64,000 nt of DNA from NCBI RefSeq assembly GCF_002795845.1, contig NZ_CP011797.1, positions 1,015,501-1,079,500 of the forward strand, in the 5' to 3' direction. The notes below the pieces were generated by a model that searched no databases, was not told the origin of the DNA, and worked only from the letters and a program-made list of their open reading frames with translations. Shown one piece after another: positions 40,856-50,212 of the stretch. The stretch is from Reinekea forsetii. GTDB lineage: Bacteria; Pseudomonadota; Gammaproteobacteria; Pseudomonadales; Natronospirillaceae. Position 1 is the stretch's first letter. Each line of letters starts with the position of its first letter. A program made the translations under genes and the position numbers.

Positions 40856-43462
40856 ATGAAAACCTCCGAAATACGCCGCCGCTTTCTAGATTATTATGCC
40901 CAAAATGGCCACCGTGTCGTGCCAGCAGGTTCACTGGTACCAGGTGATGACCCTACTCTGTTGTTCACCAATGCCGGCATGGTGCAATTTAAGGATGTTT
41001 TCCTGGGGACCGATCGGCGCGATTATGTCCGGGCAACCACAGCTCAGCGCTGTGTCCGGGCCGGCGGTAAGCACAACGATCTTGAAAATGTTGGCTATAC
41101 CGCACGGCACCACACCTTTTTCGAGATGTTGGGTAATTTTAGCTTCGGCGACTATTTCAAACGCGAAGCAATTCAGTTTGCCTGGGGTTTCTTGACCGGG
41201 GAGCTAGGCCTGTCGAAAGACAAGCTTTGGGTCACCGTTTACAAGGACGACGACGAGGCAGCAGATATTTGGATTAATGAGATTGGCATTGATCCAAATC
41301 GCCTGTCGCGCTTAGGTGACAAAGACAATTTTTGGATGATGGGTGATACCGGTCCATGCGGCCCTTGTTCGGAGATATTTTACGACCATGGCGCCGATGT
41401 ACCAGGTGGCCCGCCGGGCAGTCCCGATGACGATCTAGATCGCTATATCGAGATCTGGAACCTAGTCTTTATGCAGTATGATACCTTGGCCGATGGCACT
41501 CGGGTGCGCTTGCCGAAGCCGTCGGTGGATACCGGAATGGGCTTAGAGCGCTTGGCCGCCGTGCTGCAAAATGTGCACAGTAACTACGAGATCGACCTGT
41601 TTCAGAGCCTCATCAAGGCGGCAATGGCTGTCACCGGCTGCACCGATATAGAGAATCGATCGCTGCGCGTGATCGCCGACCACCTGCGTTCATCCGCCTT
41701 CTTGATTATCGATGGCATTAACCCCTCGAATGAAGGTCGCGGCTATGTGCTTCGGCGTATTATCAGGCGGGCTATTCGCCATGCCTATAAGCTTGGTTGT
41801 GATCAGCTGTTTATGTTTCGTCTGGTCGATAGCCTGGTCGCAGAAATGGGCGAAGCCTATCCCGATCTGGGTAAGCAGGCCGAGCAGGTCAAGAAGGTGA
41901 TACGCAACGAGGAAGAGCAATTTGCCCGTACCTTGGAAAATGGCATGGCCATCCTGGAATCCGGCATTGCCGAGTTGAGCGGTAGCGAAATACCCGGCAA
42001 CCTGGTGTTCAAACTCTATGACACCTTTGGCTTTCCCGCTGATTTAACCGCCGATGTGGCACGCGAAAAAAATCTGACCGTGGATATGACCGGATTCGAC
42101 CAGCTGATGGCCGAGCAGCGCATTCGTGCCAAGTCAGCCAATAAATTCAAACTGGATCGTGATATTGATCTCGATCTGGCAGGTCAAACCGTCTTTCTGG
42201 GTTATCAGTCATTATTTGGCGATGGCACCGTGCTGAAGTTACTGCGCGATGGTGTCGATGTTCAAGCCCTGAGCGCCGGTGAGACGGGCATGGTGATACT
42301 CGATGCGACGCCGTTCTACGCCGAGTCAGGCGGTCAGGCGGGCGACCGTGGGCAACTGAGCACAGGGCAAAGTCAACTTAAGGTCACAGCCTGTAATAAA
42401 TTACAGGGCCATCACTTGCATCAGGTGCTTGTCGAGCAGGGGTCCATCAGCGTTGGCGATCAGGTTTCGGGCCAGGTGGTGCGCGAAGAACGCCTCAATA
42501 CCGCTCGACATCATAGCGCGACCCATCTGATGCACGCCGCCTTACGCCAACTCCTGGGCGATCACGTGCAGCAGCGTGGATCGCTGGTGACCTTTGATAA
42601 ACTGCGCTTCGATTTCTCGCACTTAGAAAGTGTGAGTCGACCGCAGTTACGAGCCATTGAGCAGCTGGTTAATCAACAGATTTTGGCCAACACTGCCGTG
42701 CTAACGGAATTAACCGACATAGATTCGGCACGCGAGTCGGGCGCCATGGCATTATTCGGTGAAAAATATGCCGATGAAGTGCGGGTTCTCTCGATGGGCG
42801 AAAATGGCTTTTCCAAAGAGCTCTGTGGTGGCACCCACGTGGAGCGGACCGGCGACTTGGGACTGTTTCGCATCCTCTCGGAAAGTGGAATCGCGGCTGG
42901 CGTGCGGCGTATTGAGGCCGTAGTAGGGCCATACGCCCTGGCACAACTTTACCAGCAGGACGACTTGGTTGTGGAGCTGCAGCAGGTATACAAGTGTGCA
43001 CCGGAACAGTTAAGTGACAAGGCTCAGCAAGCGCAGGCGCATGTCAAAGAGTTGGAAAAAGAGATTCAACGGCTGGCGGCTAAACAGGCCGCAGCCATGG
43101 CCGGCGACCTGGAGACTAAGGCGGTCGATGTGGGCGGGGTCAAGGTACTCGCAGTGCAGCTCAAGGGTATCGATACCAATGCGTTGCGCACGACTATGGA
43201 TCAGCTTAAGTCATCCTTGGGCAGTGCGATTATCGTGATCGCTGCGGTTAACGACGACAAGGTTCAATTGGCGGCAGGCGTTACCAAGGATCTGGTCGGG
43301 CGCGTTAAGGCTGGCGACCTGGTTCGAGAACTCGGAGCGCTGATGGGTGCTAAGGGTGGTGGCAAGCCTGATATGGCAATGGCCGGCGGCGGAGACGTGA
43401 CAAAGTTGCAGTCTGCTTTGGATCGGGCCGAGCCATGGGTCCGAGAGAAACTCGGAGCCTAG
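40856..43462 (+). CDS. alaS: Alanyl-tRNA synthetase
   Basis: Class II synthetase. The 868-aa product starts MKTSEIRRRFLDYYAQNGHRVV with motif 1, then motif 2 region RCVRAGGKHNDLENVGYTARHHTFFEMLGNFSFGDYFK. The editing domain has HHSATHLMHAALRQ and CGGTHVERTGDLGLFRI (zinc-binding Cys/His). The C-terminal DHHA1-type C-Ala domain ends AMAGGGDVTKLQSAL. The recA-recX-alaS order is standard. Confidence 0.98.
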   Translation: MKTSEIRRRFLDYYAQNGHRVVPAGSLVPGDDPTLLFTNAGMVQFKDVFLGTDRRDYVRATTAQRCVRAGGKHNDLENVGYTARHHTFFEMLGNFSFGDYFKREAIQFAWGFLTGELGLSKDKLWVTVYKDDDEAADIWINEIGIDPNRLSRLGDKDNFWMMGDTGPCGPCSEIFYDHGADVPGGPPGSPDDDLDRYIEIWNLVFMQYDTLADGTRVRLPKPSVDTGMGLERLAAVLQNVHSNYEIDLFQSLIKAAMAVTGCTDIENRSLRVIADHLRSSAFLIIDGINPSNEGRGYVLRRIIRRAIRHAYKLGCDQLFMFRLVDSLVAEMGEAYPDLGKQAEQVKKVIRNEEEQFARTLENGMAILESGIAELSGSEIPGNLVFKLYDTFGFPADLTADVAREKNLTVDMTGFDQLMAEQRIRAKSANKFKLDRDIDLDLAGQTVFLGYQSLFGDGTVLKLLRDGVDVQALSAGETGMVILDATPFYAESGGQAGDRGQLSTGQSQLKVTACNKLQGHHLHQVLVEQGSISVGDQVSGQVVREERLNTARHHSATHLMHAALRQLLGDHVQQRGSLVTFDKLRFDFSHLESVSRPQLRAIEQLVNQQILANTAVLTELTDIDSARESGAMALFGEKYADEVRVLSMGENGFSKELCGGTHVERTGDLGLFRILSESGIAAGVRRIEAVVGPYALAQLYQQDDLVVELQQVYKCAPEQLSDKAQQAQAHVKELEKEIQRLAAKQAAAMAGDLETKAVDVGGVKVLAVQLKGIDTNALRTTMDQLKSSLGSAIIVIAAVNDDKVQLAAGVTKDLVGRVKAGDLVRELGALMGAKGGGKPDMAMAGGGDVTKLQSALDRAEPWVREKLGA

Positions 43463-43480
43463 GCGACTAGAGGATTTAAT

Positions 43481-44713
43481 ATGGCGCTTTACGTACAGAA
43501 ATTTGGCGGGACCTCTGTCGGTACCGTTGAACGTATTCAAGCCGTGGCGGCAAAGATCAAGTCATTTCGGGCCCAAGGGCACGATATTGTGGCGGTAGTA
43601 TCGGCAATGAGCGGCGAGACTAATCGACTGCTGGGGTTAGCTAACGGTCTATCCGACAACCCGTCTCCGCGCGAAATTGATGTGCTGGTCTCGACCGGTG
43701 AGCAGGTTACTATCGCCCTGCTCACTATGGCGCTCCAGGAGCTCGACTGCGATGCCAAGTCCTATACTGGCGACCAGATCAAGATATTGACCGACAGTGC
43801 TCACACCAAAGCCCGTATCAAAGACATAGATGTCAAGACACTACAAGCCGACCTGCACAAGGGTCGGGTTGTAGTGGTCGCAGGATTTCAGGGCGTCGAC
43901 GAGCACGGCAACATGACGACATTGGGTCGCGGCGGGTCAGATACCTCCGCTGTGGCCATCGCCGCTGCCCTCAAAGCTGATGAGTGTCAGATTTACACCG
44001 ATGTCGACGGGGTTTATACCACCGACCCTAGAGTGGTTGCCCAGGCGCGTCGGTTGAATAAAATAACATTTGAAGAAATGTTGGAAATGGCCAGTTTAGG
44101 GTCTAAAGTTCTGCAGATTCGCGCTGTCGAATTTGCCGGAAAGTATCGGGTGCCCCTGCGGGTCTTGTCCAGTTTTGTCGAGGGTGAGGGCACCCTCATC
44201 ACATTTGAGGGTGATCATAAGATGGAACAGCCGGTAATATCAGGCATTGCGTTTAACCGTGATGAAGCAAAGTTAACCTTGGTAGGTGTCCCGGACATTC
44301 CAGGTGCGGCCAGTCGAATCCTCGGTCCGGTCAGTGCGGCGAATATTGAAGTCGATATGATCGTACAAAACGTCGCCGACGATAAGACCACAGACTTCAC
44401 CTTCACGGTGAATCGCAGTGATTATCAGCAAGTTACCCGAGTGCTTGAATCGGTGGCGGTTGATTTGGGCGCGCAAGCCGTGCGGGGTAACGACTCCATC
44501 GCCAAGGTGTCGATTGTTGGGGTTGGTATGCGCTCCCATGCTGGGGTGGCCAGTCGAATGTTCGATGCCCTGGCGGCTGAAAGTATTAATATATTGATGA
44601 TCTCGACTTCTGAAATAAAGGTGTCTGTGGTTATAGAGGAAAAATACTTGGAACTCGCTGTGCGGGCTTTGCATACGGCATTCGATTTGGATAGCGAAAA
44701 CGATATAGAATAG
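43481..44713 (+). CDS. lysC: Aspartate kinase (lysine-sensitive type)
   Basis: First step of the aspartate family (Lys, Met, Thr, DAP). The 410-aa product starts MALYVQKFGGTSVG with the KFGGTS ATP-binding motif. It also has GRGGSDTSAVAIAAALKADECQIYTDVDGVYTTDPR and two C-terminal ACT domains from about residue 265 (VVEIEEKYLELAVRALH-like end). It lies 18 bp after alaS and upstream of csrA, as in Pseudomonas. Confidence 0.97.
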   Translation: MALYVQKFGGTSVGTVERIQAVAAKIKSFRAQGHDIVAVVSAMSGETNRLLGLANGLSDNPSPREIDVLVSTGEQVTIALLTMALQELDCDAKSYTGDQIKILTDSAHTKARIKDIDVKTLQADLHKGRVVVVAGFQGVDEHGNMTTLGRGGSDTSAVAIAAALKADECQIYTDVDGVYTTDPRVVAQARRLNKITFEEMLEMASLGSKVLQIRAVEFAGKYRVPLRVLSSFVEGEGTLITFEGDHKMEQPVISGIAFNRDEAKLTLVGVPDIPGAASRILGPVSAANIEVDMIVQNVADDKTTDFTFTVNRSDYQQVTRVLESVAVDLGAQAVRGNDSIAKVSIVGVGMRSHAGVASRMFDALAAESINILMISTSEIKVSVVIEEKYLELAVRALHTAFDLDSENDIE

Positions 44714-44893
44714 GCAGGATGGTTGTTCTGATGGCTTTTATGCAATGAAGTGGCAGTGGCTGTAGCGGTCTATGTTTCGAAAAGAGGGCCACTCTATCCT
44801 TTTTTTGTATTTGTCGCCGATTAGGCTTTATTTTTTTTGACTGTAGTCGATACTAATCATGATTGTTGATCTTTTGCCCTGTGCGTCGGGCAA

Positions 44894-44931
44894 CTGGAAA
44901 ACAGGAATGTTCCAGTATAAGTAGGAGAAGG
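44894..44931 (+). promoter_or_regulatory. CsrA-binding hairpin in the csrA leader
   Basis: CTGGAA (44894-44899) and TTCCAG (44910-44915) enclose AACAGGAATG, placing an A-GGA motif in a hairpin loop, the preferred CsrA target. A second GGA overlaps the Shine-Dalgarno (GTAGGAGAAGG, 44921-44931). This fits translational autorepression of csrA, as known in E. coli; here it is inferred from sequence. Confidence 0.6.
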
Positions 44932-44934
44932 TAG

Positions 44935-45126
44935 ATGTTAATTTTAACTCGTCGTGTTGGTGAAACCTTAATGATTGGGGATGAGGTTACCGTGACGGTG
45001 CTAGGCGTAAAGGGCAATCAGGTGCGTATCGGTGTAAATGCGCCGAAAGACGTCGCCGTGCATCGAGAAGAAATTTACCAACGCATACAGCGCGAATTAG
45101 AGGCTCCTGAACAACCCGAAGACTAA
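44935..45126 (+). CDS. csrA: Carbon storage regulator CsrA
   Basis: Dimeric RNA-binding post-transcriptional regulator. The 63-aa product is [20 protein letters not shown] followed by [20 protein letters not shown] and [11 protein letters not shown]. The RNA-binding residues of strands beta1 (LTRR) and beta5 (VAVHREEI) are intact. It lies in the usual lysC-csrA-tRNA-Ser-tRNA-Arg context. Confidence 0.98.
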   Translation: MLILTRRVGETLMIGDEVTVTVLGVKGNQVRIGVNAPKDVAVHREEIYQRIQRELEAPEQPED

Positions 45127-45199
45127 TCTGCGGTCGCATCTGGATCCATGGGCAGCGGTGAATTAATTCGCTAATGTGTTAATTTTATTGAAGTTTTTC

Positions 45200-45227
45200 T
45201 TTTCATTTCAATAAAACATGGTAATAT
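45200..45227 (+). promoter_or_regulatory. Promoter of the tRNA-Ser/tRNA-Arg cluster
   Basis: TTTTCA (45200-45205), 16-nt spacer, TAATAT (45222-45227) with an upstream TGG extended -10. It is followed by the GC-rich GCGCGCCG discriminator typical of stringently controlled tRNA promoters, 15 bp before tRNA-Ser. Confidence 0.55.
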
Positions 45228-45242
45228 GCGCGCCGTTGCTTG

Positions 45243-45332
45243 GGAGAGATGGCCGAGTGGCTGAAGGCGCGCCCCTGCTAAGGGCGTAAGGGCGAAAGCT
45301 CTTCGAGGGTTCGAATCCCTCTCTCTCCGCCA
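45243..45332 (+). tRNA. tRNA-Ser(GCT)
   Basis: 90 nt. Acceptor GGAGAGA/TCTCTCC, long variable arm (AGGGCGAAAGCTCTT region), T-arm GAGGGTTCGAATCCCTC, anticodon loop CTGCTAA giving GCT, encoded CCA. It reads AGC/AGU. Confidence 0.97.
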
Positions 45333-45352
45333 ACATTAGGTTTTAGAAATAA

Positions 45353-45429
45353 GCGCCCGTAGCTCAGCTGGATAGAGTACTTGGCTACGAACTAAGGGGT
45401 CGCACGTTCGAATCGTGCCGGGCGCACCA
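45353..45429 (+). tRNA. tRNA-Arg(ACG), copy 1
   Basis: 77 nt. Acceptor GCGCCCG/CGGGCGC, anticodon loop CTACGAA (ACG, expected to become ICG), T-arm with GTTCGAATC, encoded CCA. Identical to the copy at 45500. Confidence 0.97.
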
Positions 45430-45499
45430 TTTCTCGATGATCTCACCTAGTACAGGGGGTCTGGAAAATCTAAATTTTTATAAAAATCTGTACTGTTAT

Positions 45500-45576
45500 G
45501 CGCCCGTAGCTCAGCTGGATAGAGTACTTGGCTACGAACTAAGGGGTCGCACGTTCGAATCGTGCCGGGCGCACCA
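45500..45576 (+). tRNA. tRNA-Arg(ACG), copy 2
   Basis: Identical 77-nt sequence to the copy at 45353, separated by a 70-nt AT-rich spacer. Tandem Arg(ACG) copies after Ser(GCT) and csrA are typical of gammaproteobacteria. Confidence 0.97.
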
Positions 45577-45601
45577 TCCCCTCCCAAATTTCAATCTCCC
45601 A

Positions 45602-46543
45602 TTACTTACATAATTCTTGCTCGATTCGGGCCGTTATCTGCGTTATATCAGTCAGTCGACGTATATCCATAAACAGCACCAAAGCTTCTGGATAGATTTC
45701 TTTAAGATAATGCAGCCACTGCTTTAACCGTCCTGAACAGTATTTCTCGCCCATCTCAGCTTGCACCATAGCCCAAAACTCGCGCACCAGGTCCAGCATC
45801 ATTGACCAGCTTTCGATCTGATCGCTATTGGCCTTTATGTGTCTTGCGAGCCATGGCTGACGAATCGCGCCGCGCCCCAGCATAAGGTGATCACAGCCGC
45901 CCTCAGTCAAGGCCCTGCGGGCATCTTGGTTGTTCCAAATTTCACCATTGATGATGACCGGGATCGGTATGCGGTCGCGCAATTCGCCAACCAAATGCCA
46001 ATAGGCCGGCGGAACATAGCCCTGCGCCTTGGTGCGGGCGTGGATGGTGAGCTCATCAGCGCCAGCCTGGACAATGGCATCGGCACATTCATGCATCAGG
46101 TTGCTATCATTGAAGCCTAGGCGCATCTTCGCAGACGTGATATGACCAGCTGGAACGGCATCCTTGACCGCCTTGACGACCCGATACAGGGTTTCCGGCT
46201 CATTTAGCAGAACGGCGCCGCCCTTGCTCTTATTGACCGTCTTACTCGGGCAGCCAAAGTTTAGATCGACACCCTGGGAGCCCAGTTCGATAGCTCGTTT
46301 AGCATTGAGTGCCAATGCATCGGGCTGGCTACCCAGTAGCTGCAGCCGGACGGGGGTGTCATCCGCGGTCCGGCCTTTGTTGCGTAATTCCGGAGCGTTT
46401 CGATAAAAAACATGCGCCGGCAATAGTTGATCCACGACCCGAATAAACTCAGTAATCACCAAGTCATAACCGCCCGTTTTGGCAATAAGTTTGCGCAGGT
46501 AAAAGTCAGCTAAACCTTCCATTGGGGCAAGATAGATTTTCAT
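45602..46543 (-). CDS. dusC: tRNA-dihydrouridine(16) synthase DusC
   Basis: FMN-dependent TIM-barrel enzyme reducing U16 in tRNAs. The 313-aa product has MKIYLAPMEGLADFYLRKL, the catalytic-Cys motif VDLNFGCPSKTVNKSKGGAVLL (NFGCPS is the DusC variant), and AKMRLGF, IHARTKAQGY and VIINGEIWN. It is convergent with the tRNA cluster it may act upon. Confidence 0.95.
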   Translation of the reverse strand: MKIYLAPMEGLADFYLRKLIAKTGGYDLVITEFIRVVDQLLPAHVFYRNAPELRNKGRTADDTPVRLQLLGSQPDALALNAKRAIELGSQGVDLNFGCPSKTVNKSKGGAVLLNEPETLYRVVKAVKDAVPAGHITSAKMRLGFNDSNLMHECADAIVQAGADELTIHARTKAQGYVPPAYWHLVGELRDRIPIPVIINGEIWNNQDARRALTEGGCDHLMLGRGAIRQPWLARHIKANSDQIESWSMMLDLVREFWAMVQAEMGEKYCSGRLKQWLHYLKEIYPEALVLFMDIRRLTDITQITARIEQELCK

Positions 46544-46724
46544 GTAAATCGGGAAGCCTTTAAAAAGCCCGCATCATAGGATAAATCGCTGCTCAAGGCG
46601 AGTGCCGACCCCGCCGCATCGGGGTCCAGCTTCGATGTGCGAAATGTGTTTTGATCGCCACCAGCACCGTGCCAGGGAAGAGACCTGCAAGGCATTATTG
46701 CAAGAATTGCAGGGGTTCCAGTTA

Positions 46725-46754
46725 TTGCGTGGTTTCATACCTTTAAGGTATTCT
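46725..46754 (+). promoter_or_regulatory. Promoter with overlapping palindrome upstream of oadGAB
   Basis: TTGCGT (46725-46730), 18-nt spacer, TATTCT (46749-46754). ATACCTT-T-AAGGTAT (46737-46751), a perfect 7-bp inverted repeat, covers the spacer and start of the -10 and looks like a repressor operator. The rest of the dusC-oadG gap (46544-46847) has a 74-codon open frame (46602-46826) that is not convincing. Confidence 0.5.
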
Positions 46755-46847
46755 ATGCGCGCTTTGGTTGTCGCGCCTAGGCTCGAATTGAATCAAATAA
46801 GTATTAATGTATCGCTGGTTTTCTAAGTCTTACAAGGACTAACCCTT

Positions 46848-47081
46848 ATGTCAGAACTTATGCGGGACAGTCTAGACCTCATGGTAATGGGGATGGGCAC
46901 TGTTTTCGTCTTTCTTGCACTCTTGGTATTGGCCACCACTGCGATGTCGCAAATTATTAGGCGCATGCCCGGAACGAATGAGCTAGAGAACGCTCAAACC
47001 GCCGCCAAACGGACTAATAATAACGATCTGACCGAGGTTGCCGCCGTCGCTGCAGCCGTGTCGAAAGTGCATAAAGGTTAA
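46848..47081 (+). CDS. oadG: Oxaloacetate decarboxylase gamma subunit
   Basis: Small membrane subunit that assembles the Na+-pumping decarboxylase. The 77-aa product has one N-terminal TM (LMVMGMGTVFVFLALLVLATTAMSQII) followed by a short polar C-terminal tail. The OadG pattern GMGTVFVFL is clear. It is first in the oadG-oadA-oadB operon. Confidence 0.92.
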   Translation: MSELMRDSLDLMVMGMGTVFVFLALLVLATTAMSQIIRRMPGTNELENAQTAAKRTNNNDLTEVAAVAAAVSKVHKG

Positions 47082-47130
47082 AATCATTAGCTGTTTTGAC
47101 CAACAATAAGATTCCGAAAGGTGAGATTCG

Positions 47131-48924
47131 ATGACTACGAAAAAGAACCCTGTAAAAATTACTGATGTGGTTTTGCGAGACGCCCATCAGTCTCTGTTCG
47201 CAACCCGATTGCGAATCGATGACATGCTGCCAATTTGTGAAAAGCTGGATCAGGTGGGTTACTGGTCATTAGAAACTTGGGGCGGTGCAACCTTTGACTC
47301 GTGCATTCGGTTCCTCGGCGAAGATCCTTGGGATCGTATTCGCGAACTGAAGAAAGCGATGCCGAAAACGCCTCAGCAGATGCTCCTGCGCGGCCAAAAC
47401 CTGCTCGGTTATCGCCATTACGCTGATGACGTGGTCGACTCCTTTGTTGAACGTGCGGTGAAGAACGGCGTCGATGTGTTTCGAGTATTCGATGCCATGA
47501 ACGACCCACGTAACCTGCAGCGCGCAATGGCCGCTGTCGTCAAACAAGGCGCGCACGCTCAAGGTACTATTTCGTATACCACAAGCCCTGTGCATCGAAC
47601 CGAAAATTGGTTGTCACTGGCCAAGCAAATCGAAGATATGGGCGCTGATTCGATCGCGATCAAAGACATGTCGGGTATCTTAACGCCCTATGATGCCTTC
47701 GAACTGGTCACCAAGCTAAAAGCCAGTCTGGATATCCCGGTCGCTCTGCATTGCCATGCGACTTCCGGCTTGTCGTCCATGACCTTGCTGAAAGCCGTCG
47801 AGGCCGGCATTGACCACATCGATACCGCAATTTCTTCGATGTCGATGACCTACGGCCATTCACCTACCGAGTCGTTGGTTGCTGCCCTACAGGGTACCGA
47901 TCGAGATCCAGGCTTAGATATAACCCTATTAGAAGAGATTGCTGCCTATTTTCGTGAGGTGCGAAAAAAATATGCCCCGTTCGAAGGTCAGTTGCGCGGG
48001 GTCGATTCGCGTATCCTGATTGCTCAAGTGCCAGGCGGCATGTTGACCAATATGGAAGGCCAGTTAAGAGAGCAGGGCGCTGCCGACCGCTTTGATGAAG
48101 TGCTGGCCGAGATCCCGCGGATTCGTAAAGATCTAGGTTACATCCCATTGGTCACCCCAACATCGCAAATTGTCGGGACCCAAGCCGTACTCAATGTATT
48201 GACCGGCGAACGTTATAAATCCATATCCAAAGAGACCCAAGCCATCCTCAAGGGCGAGTATGGTTCGGCACCGGCCGCTTTCGACGCGGCGTTACAGGCT
48301 AAGGTGCTGGCCGGTCAAGCGGCCGTTACCTGTCGTCCAGCAGATCTAATTGACAATGAAGTGGAACGCTTAACGGAAGAGTTGCATGCTTTGGCGAAAG
48401 AAAAAGATTTCCCTCTCGCCGATAACGCCCTTGATGACGTTTTGACCTATGCACTCTTTCCGCAAATTGGTCTGAAATTCCTACAAAACCGTGGCAATCC
48501 GGATATGTTTGAACCCGCCCCCACGCTGACGGCGTCGACTCAGGCCAGCACTGCTGAAGCCGCGGTCTATACCGTCGCAGTGAATGGTAAGTCCTATGTC
48601 GCCTCCGTGGACGCAGCAGGTGCTGTCGCGGTGACAATCAATGGTAAAACCTATCTCACTGAGGTCACCAAAGGAGGTGATGTCGCAGCGATTGCGGCAA
48701 CCTCGGCCGCCAGTGGCTTCGAGATTCCGGCGCCATTAGCGGGCAATATCTTTAAGGTTCTGGTTAAACCAGGCGATGTGGTTGAAGAAGGGCAAGTCGT
48801 TATCATTCTCGAAGCAATGAAGATGGAGACGGAGGTAAGTTCACCTCAGGCTGGGACTGTAAGCAGTATTACCATTAAAGATGGTGATTCGGTTTCTGTT
48901 GGCGATATCTTGATTACACTTTAA
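47131..48924 (+). CDS. oadA: Oxaloacetate decarboxylase alpha subunit
   Basis: Carboxyltransferase of the Na+-translocating oxaloacetate decarboxylase. The 597-aa product has the TIM-barrel DRE-type domain ([19 protein letters not shown]; metal/catalytic region [12 protein letters not shown] and [12 protein letters not shown]). The central PYC_OADA domain and an Ala/Thr-rich linker (about 460-520) follow. The C-terminal biotinyl domain has the target Lys564 in EAMKMETE. The biotin is carried on the same chain, as in the Klebsiella-type enzyme. Confidence 0.97.
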   Translation: MTTKKNPVKITDVVLRDAHQSLFATRLRIDDMLPICEKLDQVGYWSLETWGGATFDSCIRFLGEDPWDRIRELKKAMPKTPQQMLLRGQNLLGYRHYADDVVDSFVERAVKNGVDVFRVFDAMNDPRNLQRAMAAVVKQGAHAQGTISYTTSPVHRTENWLSLAKQIEDMGADSIAIKDMSGILTPYDAFELVTKLKASLDIPVALHCHATSGLSSMTLLKAVEAGIDHIDTAISSMSMTYGHSPTESLVAALQGTDRDPGLDITLLEEIAAYFREVRKKYAPFEGQLRGVDSRILIAQVPGGMLTNMEGQLREQGAADRFDEVLAEIPRIRKDLGYIPLVTPTSQIVGTQAVLNVLTGERYKSISKETQAILKGEYGSAPAAFDAALQAKVLAGQAAVTCRPADLIDNEVERLTEELHALAKEKDFPLADNALDDVLTYALFPQIGLKFLQNRGNPDMFEPAPTLTASTQASTAEAAVYTVAVNGKSYVASVDAAGAVAVTINGKTYLTEVTKGGDVAAIAATSAASGFEIPAPLAGNIFKVLVKPGDVVEEGQVVIILEAMKMETEVSSPQAGTVSSITIKDGDSVSVGDILITL

Positions 48925-48937
48925 GGAGTCGCCTGGA

Positions 48938-50068
48938 ATGGAAAAATTTCAACAACTACTGCTGGATTCTGGACTGGCCAATTTAACGCCGGGCCAGCTA
49001 TTGATGATGATCGTCGGTCTGGTGCTCATTTATCTAGCGATTGCCAAACGTTTTGAACCGCTACTTCTGCTGCCTATCGGTTTTGGTACTCTATTGGTCA
49101 ATATACCAGGCGCGCAGATGGGCGGGGACGAGGGTCTGTTGCACTATATCTCTGAAGTGGGCATTCACACCGGTGTCTTCCCATTGCTCATTTTCATGGG
49201 CGTTGGGGCAATGACCGATTTCGGACCGATGTTGGCCAATCCAAAGACCCTATTATTGGGCGCGGCGGCACAGTTCGGCATATTCGGTACCATCATTGGT
49301 GCAACCTGGATGACCTCGATGGGTTGGGTCGATTTTTCACTGCAGGATGCCGCCGCCATCGGCATCATCGGTGGCGCGGACGGGCCGACGTCAATCTTTG
49401 TCGCCAGTCGCTTGGCACCGGACTTGCTCGGTGCGATCGCCGTTGCTGCCTATAGCTATATGGCGCTGGTGCCGATCATTCAGCCGCCGATCATGAAACT
49501 ACTGACCACCGAAGCAGAACGCAAGATCAAGATGGAGCAGTTGCGCGTTGTAACCAAACGGGAAAAGATCGTATTTCCGTTAGTGGTCCTGTTTCTGGTC
49601 GCCATGTTCCTGCCGTCCGCGGCCCCGCTGCTGGGTATGTTTTGTCTGGGTAACCTGATGAAAGAGAGCACCGTAGTTGATCGCCTAAGTGACACGGCCC
49701 AAAATGCTCTGATGAATATAGTCACCATTATGCTGGGTTTGGCCGTCGGCTCGAAAATGAGTGCCGAAGCTTTCCTGAATTTTGAAACCATGGGTATTTT
49801 GGCTCTGGGTTTAAGTGCGTTCTGTGTCGGTACTGCGGCGGGCATTCTAATGGCCAAGCTGATGAACCTCTTTATCAAGATCCCCATCAACCCCCTGATT
49901 GGTTCAGCCGGTGTTTCGGCCGTACCGATGGCGGCTCGGGTGTCCAATAAGGTCGGGCTTGAAGCAAATAATCAGAATTTCCTATTGATGCACGCTATGG
50001 GGCCTAACGTAGCCGGTGTTATCGGCTCCGCCGTCGCCGCTGGGGTAATGTTGTCTTACTTTGGCTGA
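48938..50068 (+). CDS. oadB: Oxaloacetate decarboxylase beta subunit (Na+ pump)
   Basis: Integral membrane subunit that decarboxylates carboxybiotin and exports Na+. The 376-aa product has about nine hydrophobic segments. It also has the conserved [21 protein letters not shown] loop with the essential Asp, and [25 protein letters not shown]. It closes the oad operon. Its neighbours suggest C4-dicarboxylate metabolism with a sodium gradient. Confidence 0.97.
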   Translation: MEKFQQLLLDSGLANLTPGQLLMMIVGLVLIYLAIAKRFEPLLLLPIGFGTLLVNIPGAQMGGDEGLLHYISEVGIHTGVFPLLIFMGVGAMTDFGPMLANPKTLLLGAAAQFGIFGTIIGATWMTSMGWVDFSLQDAAAIGIIGGADGPTSIFVASRLAPDLLGAIAVAAYSYMALVPIIQPPIMKLLTTEAERKIKMEQLRVVTKREKIVFPLVVLFLVAMFLPSAAPLLGMFCLGNLMKESTVVDRLSDTAQNALMNIVTIMLGLAVGSKMSAEAFLNFETMGILALGLSAFCVGTAAGILMAKLMNLFIKIPINPLIGSAGVSAVPMAARVSNKVGLEANNQNFLLMHAMGPNVAGVIGSAVAAGVMLSYFG

Positions 50069-50101
50069 TCGTTCTGTTCATATAGCATGACCGTTGATGC
50101 G

Positions 50102-50119
50102 CTTATCGACTCCGATAAG
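50102..50119 (+). terminator. Hairpin after oadB
   Basis: CTTATCG (50102-50108) ACTC CGATAAG (50113-50119), extended by GCG/TGC pairing; no T-tract. It may end the oad transcript before the Zor-like operon. Confidence 0.4.
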
Positions 50120-50212
50120 TGCGTCTGGCCCTTCTGTTAGAAGCGTTGTTACCCCTCTGCACATACTAATCTTCTGTTTCAATTCGCAACTCTTTTACCC
50201 TAGCCTCGCACA

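Noticed and set aside
46602..46826. 74-codon frame upstream of oadG
   Set aside because: It overlaps the predicted promoter and operator, and the translation is not protein-like.
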